Positions 61,417 to 64,000 of a stretch of 64,000 nt of DNA are shown here, one piece after another. Position 1 is the stretch's first letter. Every line of letters starts with the position of its first letter. Both the position numbers and the translations under genes were made by a program. The stretch comes from VRUE01 sp963817905 (GTDB lineage: Bacteria; Actinomycetota; Thermoleophilia; Solirubrobacterales; 70-9): positions 744,001-808,000 of the forward strand of contig CAWFPS010000003.1 of NCBI GenBank assembly GCA_963817905.1, in the 5' to 3' direction. A model generated the notes under the pieces. It had not been told where the DNA came from, made no database searches, and saw nothing but the letters and a program-made list of their open reading frames with translations.

Positions 61417-61463
61417 GCACGCCTCTGAGTGGGGCTTCGGGCACGCCTCAAGGTGGGGCTTCA
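61416..61463. repeat. Two tandem 24-bp direct repeats
   Basis: GGCACGCCTCTGAGTGGGGC.. (61416-61439) and GGCACGCCTCAAGGTGGGGC.. (61440-61463) differ at four positions; the second runs into the tal stop codon. Confidence 0.75.
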
Positions 61464-62537
61464 AGCCAGCGCACCCCGCTTGGACTCGATCGAGCCCATC
61501 AGGTCGGTCCAGGACTTGACGAAGGCGACCTTGCCCTCCTCCTGGAGGCGGGCGGCGAGGGCGTCGATCCCGATCCCGGCCTGCTCGAAGCGGGCCAGGA
61601 CGTCCTCGCCGTCGCCGCCGTCGGCCGGGACCAGGTCGCCGACCTCGCCGTGGTCGGCGAAGGCGAGCAGGGTCGGCTCGGGCATCGTGTTGACGGTGAA
61701 GGGCGAGGCGAAGCCCTCGATGTAGAGGGTGTCGGAGGCATTGGGGTCCTTGGTCCCGGTGCTGGCCCAGAGCAGCCGCTGGGGGCGCGCCCCCTTGTTC
61801 ATCAGCGTCTGCATCCGCGGCGAGTCGAGCAGCTCGCGGTAGGCGCGGTAGGCGCGGAAGCCGACCGCGAGACCGAGCCGGTCGCGCAGCTCGTCGGGGA
61901 CTTCGTCGGAGACCGCCACGTCCCAGCGGCTCATGAAGATCGAGGCGACCGAGGCGACATCGGGGCTGAGCCCGGCCTCGATCCGGCGCTCGATCCCGCG
62001 CAGGTAGGCGCCGGCAGCGGCCAGGTACTGCTCGGCCGAGAAGAGCAGGGTGACGTTGACCGGTATCCCGGCGAAGATCGTCTCCTCGATCGCGGGCAGG
62101 CCCGCCTCCGTGCCGGGGATCTTGATGAAGAGGTTCTCGCGCTCGGCTTCGCCGTGCAGCTGCGCCGCCTGGGCGATCGTCGCGGCGGTGTCGTCGGCGA
62201 GCTCCGGCGAGACCTCGAGCGAGCAGAAGCCGTCGACTCCCGCGGTGCGCTCGTGGACCTCCTTGAAGAGATCGGTCGCCTCGCGCAGGTCGGCGAGCGC
62301 GAGCCCGAAGAAGATCGCTTCGGCGCCGTCGAGCTTGGGGGCGAGCTCGGCGATCTGGGCGTCGTAGGCGTCGCCGCCGGAGATCGCCTTGTCGAAGATC
62401 GTCGGGTTCGAGGTCAGCCCGGTGACCGAGAGCTCCTCGATGTAGCCGCGCAGGGTGCCGTCGGCCAGCATCGTGCGGGTGATGTTGTCGAGCCAGAGGC
62501 TCTGGCCCGCCTGGTTCAGCTTCGCGGTCGGCTTCAT
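61461..62537 (-). CDS. tal: Transaldolase
   Basis: 358 residues from ATG 62537. SLWLDNITRTMLADGTL, GLTSNPTIFDKAI and ENLFIKIPGTEAGLPAIEE (catalytic Lys in IKIP) are present, with NVTLLFSAEQYLAAAGAYL typical of TalB-like enzymes. It moves a dihydroxyacetone unit between sugar phosphates. The ATG overlaps the tkt stop (ATGA). The longer open frame upstream is antisense to nothing real and is rejected. Confidence 0.95.
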   Translation of the reverse strand: MKPTAKLNQAGQSLWLDNITRTMLADGTLRGYIEELSVTGLTSNPTIFDKAISGGDAYDAQIAELAPKLDGAEAIFFGLALADLREATDLFKEVHERTAGVDGFCSLEVSPELADDTAATIAQAAQLHGEAERENLFIKIPGTEAGLPAIEETIFAGIPVNVTLLFSAEQYLAAAGAYLRGIERRIEAGLSPDVASVASIFMSRWDVAVSDEVPDELRDRLGLAVGFRAYRAYRELLDSPRMQTLMNKGARPQRLLWASTGTKDPNASDTLYIEGFASPFTVNTMPEPTLLAFADHGEVGDLVPADGGDGEDVLARFEQAGIGIDALAARLQEEGKVAFVKSWTDLMGSIESKRGALA

Positions 62538-64000
62538 GAGAGCAGCTCCTTTGCGGCCTCGGCCACCCGGTCTCCGGTGAAGCCGAACTTGGTTTGGACG
62601 TCCTTCAGCGGCGCCGAGGTGCCGAACGTGTGCATCCCGATCTTGACTCCGCCGGGACCAACGTAGCGATCCCAGCCCAAGGTCGAGGCCTCCTCGACCG
62701 AGACCCGCGCCGTGACGGCGGGCGGCAGCACCTCGTCGCGGTAGGCCTCCTCCTGGCGGTCGAAGATCTCGCAGCAGGGCATGCTGACGACGCGGGAGCG
62801 AATTCCCTCGGCGCTCAGCTCCTCGTGGGCGGCGAGCGCCAGGGCGACCTCGCTGCCGGTTGCGATCAGGATCGCCTCCGGGTCCCCCCCGCCGGCGTCG
62901 GCGAGGACGTATCCGCCGCGGCGCAGTCCCTCGGCGGAGCCGTACTTCGAGCGGTCGAAGACCGGCACGTTCTGGCGGGTGAGGACGAGGGCGACCGGCT
63001 GGTGGGTGCGGTCGAGCGCCACTCGCCAGGCCTCGGCGACCTCGTTGGCGTCGGCCGGCCGGATCACATCGAGGCCCGGGATCGCCCGCAGCGAGGCGAG
63101 CTGCTCGACCGGCTGGTGGGTCGGCCCGTCCTCGCCGAGGCCGATCGAGTCGTGGGTGAAGAGGTGGATCGTGGGCAGCTCCATCAGGGCCGAGAGGCGG
63201 ATCGCCGGCCGGGCGTAGTCGGAGAAAGTGAGGTAGGTCGACCAGAGCGGGCGCAGCTTGGAGAGCGAGAGGCCGTTGCAGATCGCCGCCGACTCGTGCT
63301 CGCGGATGCCGAAGTGAAGCTGGCGGCCGTCGTAGGAGCCGGGCTCGAAGTCGTGGGCGCCGTCGAAGGAGAGCCGCACCGAAGTCGAGTCGGTGAGATC
63401 GGCGGATCCGGCGATCAGCCAGGGCAGGCACTCGGCGATCGCGTTCTCGACCTGCTGGGAGGCCTTGCGGGTGGCGAGCCCCTTCTCGTCGGGGTCGAAG
63501 CTGGGGATGGCGGCGTCCCAGCCCTCGGGCAGCTCGCGCTTCTGCTGGGCCTCGATCTCGGCGGCGAGGCCGGGGTTCGCGGCGGCGTAGGAGGCCAGCT
63601 TGCCCTCCCAGGCCGCGCGGGCCTCCGCCCCGCGCCTGCCGATCCCGGTGGCGAAGTGCTCGCGCACCCCGTCGGGGACGAGGAACTGGGCGTCCTCGGG
63701 CCAGCCGTAGGCGCGCTTGGTCTCGCGCACCTCCTCGGTGCCGAGCGGTTCGCCGTGAGCGGCCGAGGTGTCGACCTTGTGCGGGGAGCCGTAGCCGATG
63801 TGACTGTCGACGATCAGCAGCGTCGGGCGGCCCTCCTCGCCCCTGAACTCCTCGAAGGCGGTGGCGATCAGGCCGGTGTCGTTGGCGTCGCCGACCCGGG
63901 TGACGTTCCAGCCGTAGCCCATGAAGCGGGCGGCGACGTCGTCGTCGTAGGCGAGATGGGTTTTGCCGTCGATGGTGATGTGGTTGTTGTCGTAGACCCA
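62534..64000 (-). CDS. tkt: Transketolase, N-terminus beyond window edge
   Basis: About 488 C-terminal residues. WVYDNNHITIDGKT (Asn/Asp-rich ThDP region), LLIVDSHIGYGSPHK, the catalytic-site loop LHFGIREHESAAICNG and HDSIGLGEDGPTHQPVEQLASLR are diagnostic. It shifts two-carbon units in the pentose phosphate pathway. First gene of the tkt-tal-pgi-cydAB run. Confidence 0.97.
   Translation of the reverse strand, partial: WVYDNNHITIDGKTHLAYDDDVAARFMGYGWNVTRVGDANDTGLIATAFEEFRGEEGRPTLLIVDSHIGYGSPHKVDTSAAHGEPLGTEEVRETKRAYGWPEDAQFLVPDGVREHFATGIGRRGAEARAAWEGKLASYAAANPGLAAEIEAQQKRELPEGWDAAIPSFDPDEKGLATRKASQQVENAIAECLPWLIAGSADLTDSTSVRLSFDGAHDFEPGSYDGRQLHFGIREHESAAICNGLSLSKLRPLWSTYLTFSDYARPAIRLSALMELPTIHLFTHDSIGLGEDGPTHQPVEQLASLRAIPGLDVIRPADANEVAEAWRVALDRTHQPVALVLTRQNVPVFDRSKYGSAEGLRRGGYVLADAGGGDPEAILIATGSEVALALAAHEELSAEGIRSRVVSMPCCEIFDRQEEAYRDEVLPPAVTARVSVEEASTLGWDRYVGPGGVKIGMHTFGTSAPLKDVQTKFGFTGDRVAEAAKELLS

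Noticed and set aside
61461..63431. 656-residue transaldolase from an upstream start
   Set aside because: The extra 298 residues are an out-of-frame reading of tkt; ATG 62537 gives a normal transaldolase overlapping the tkt stop.

Overview
The window comes from a high-GC actinobacterium, most likely class Thermoleophilia (order Solirubrobacterales or a relative). This is inferred from the base composition, the very large secreted NHL/Fn3-type proteins ending in Lys/Arg/His-rich tails, a collagen-like secreted protein, and toxin-antitoxin mRNAs that look leaderless. No 16S gene is present, so the placement is not proven.

Bases 1-25.8 kb encode exported surface proteins on the minus strand. 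An approximately 8.1 kb block (3403-11539 and 12390-20522) is tandemly duplicated. Each copy holds a ~1.75-1.8 k-residue NHL/Ig/Fn3/propeller protein, translationally coupled (ATGA) to a ~980-residue Cys-rich repeat protein. The right-hand copy is intact. The left-hand copy of the big gene is frameshifted. A small hicBA locus (hicA frameshifted) sits between the copies. A third protein runs off the left edge; it carries both an NHL-like part and the same Cys-rich module. A collagen-like protein and an 800-residue Fn3-type protein follow.

Bases 22.7-46.3 kb are an accessory/defence region. There are seven toxin-antitoxin-like loci if hicBA is included (hicBA, mazEF-like, vapBC, a PIN cassette, MNT/BECR/DUF2283, hepT-mntA, RHH-PIN). 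There are three insertion sequences (IS1380, a nested IS481, and IS256), a Rep_trans-type replication protein, an M48 protease/winged-helix operon, and a probable Kiwa defence pair (kwaA-kwaB). A split sce7726/beta-protein pair and an integrase remnant are also present. A tRNA-like gene at 42.6 kb and a 3' tRNA fragment at 34.7 kb lie in the geometry expected for an element integrated into a tRNA gene. The IS1380/IS481 pair separated the 833-codon secreted-protein gene from its native start, and that start can be reconstructed exactly.

Bases 42.7-64 kb are conserved chromosome: an acyl-CoA dehydrogenase, tRNA-Thr and two tRNA-Ser genes, trypsin-like and subtilisin-like secreted proteases, a BcsA-like glycosyltransferase with a PilZ domain, tadA, a universal stress protein, a metallo-beta-lactamase-fold hydrolase, a large membrane protein, a fatty-acid desaturase and a cyclopropane-type lipid methyltransferase. 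They end in a compact same-strand run tkt-tal-pgi-cydA-cydB-HAD phosphatase, joining the non-oxidative pentose phosphate pathway, glycolysis entry and a bd-type oxidase. Dispersed palindromes (REP-like) occur inside a coding sequence and between cydA and cydB.

Five genes are broken by what looks like a single-base indel, all in the accessory part; the housekeeping part has none that I can see. This favours real decay over random sequencing error, but does not prove it.
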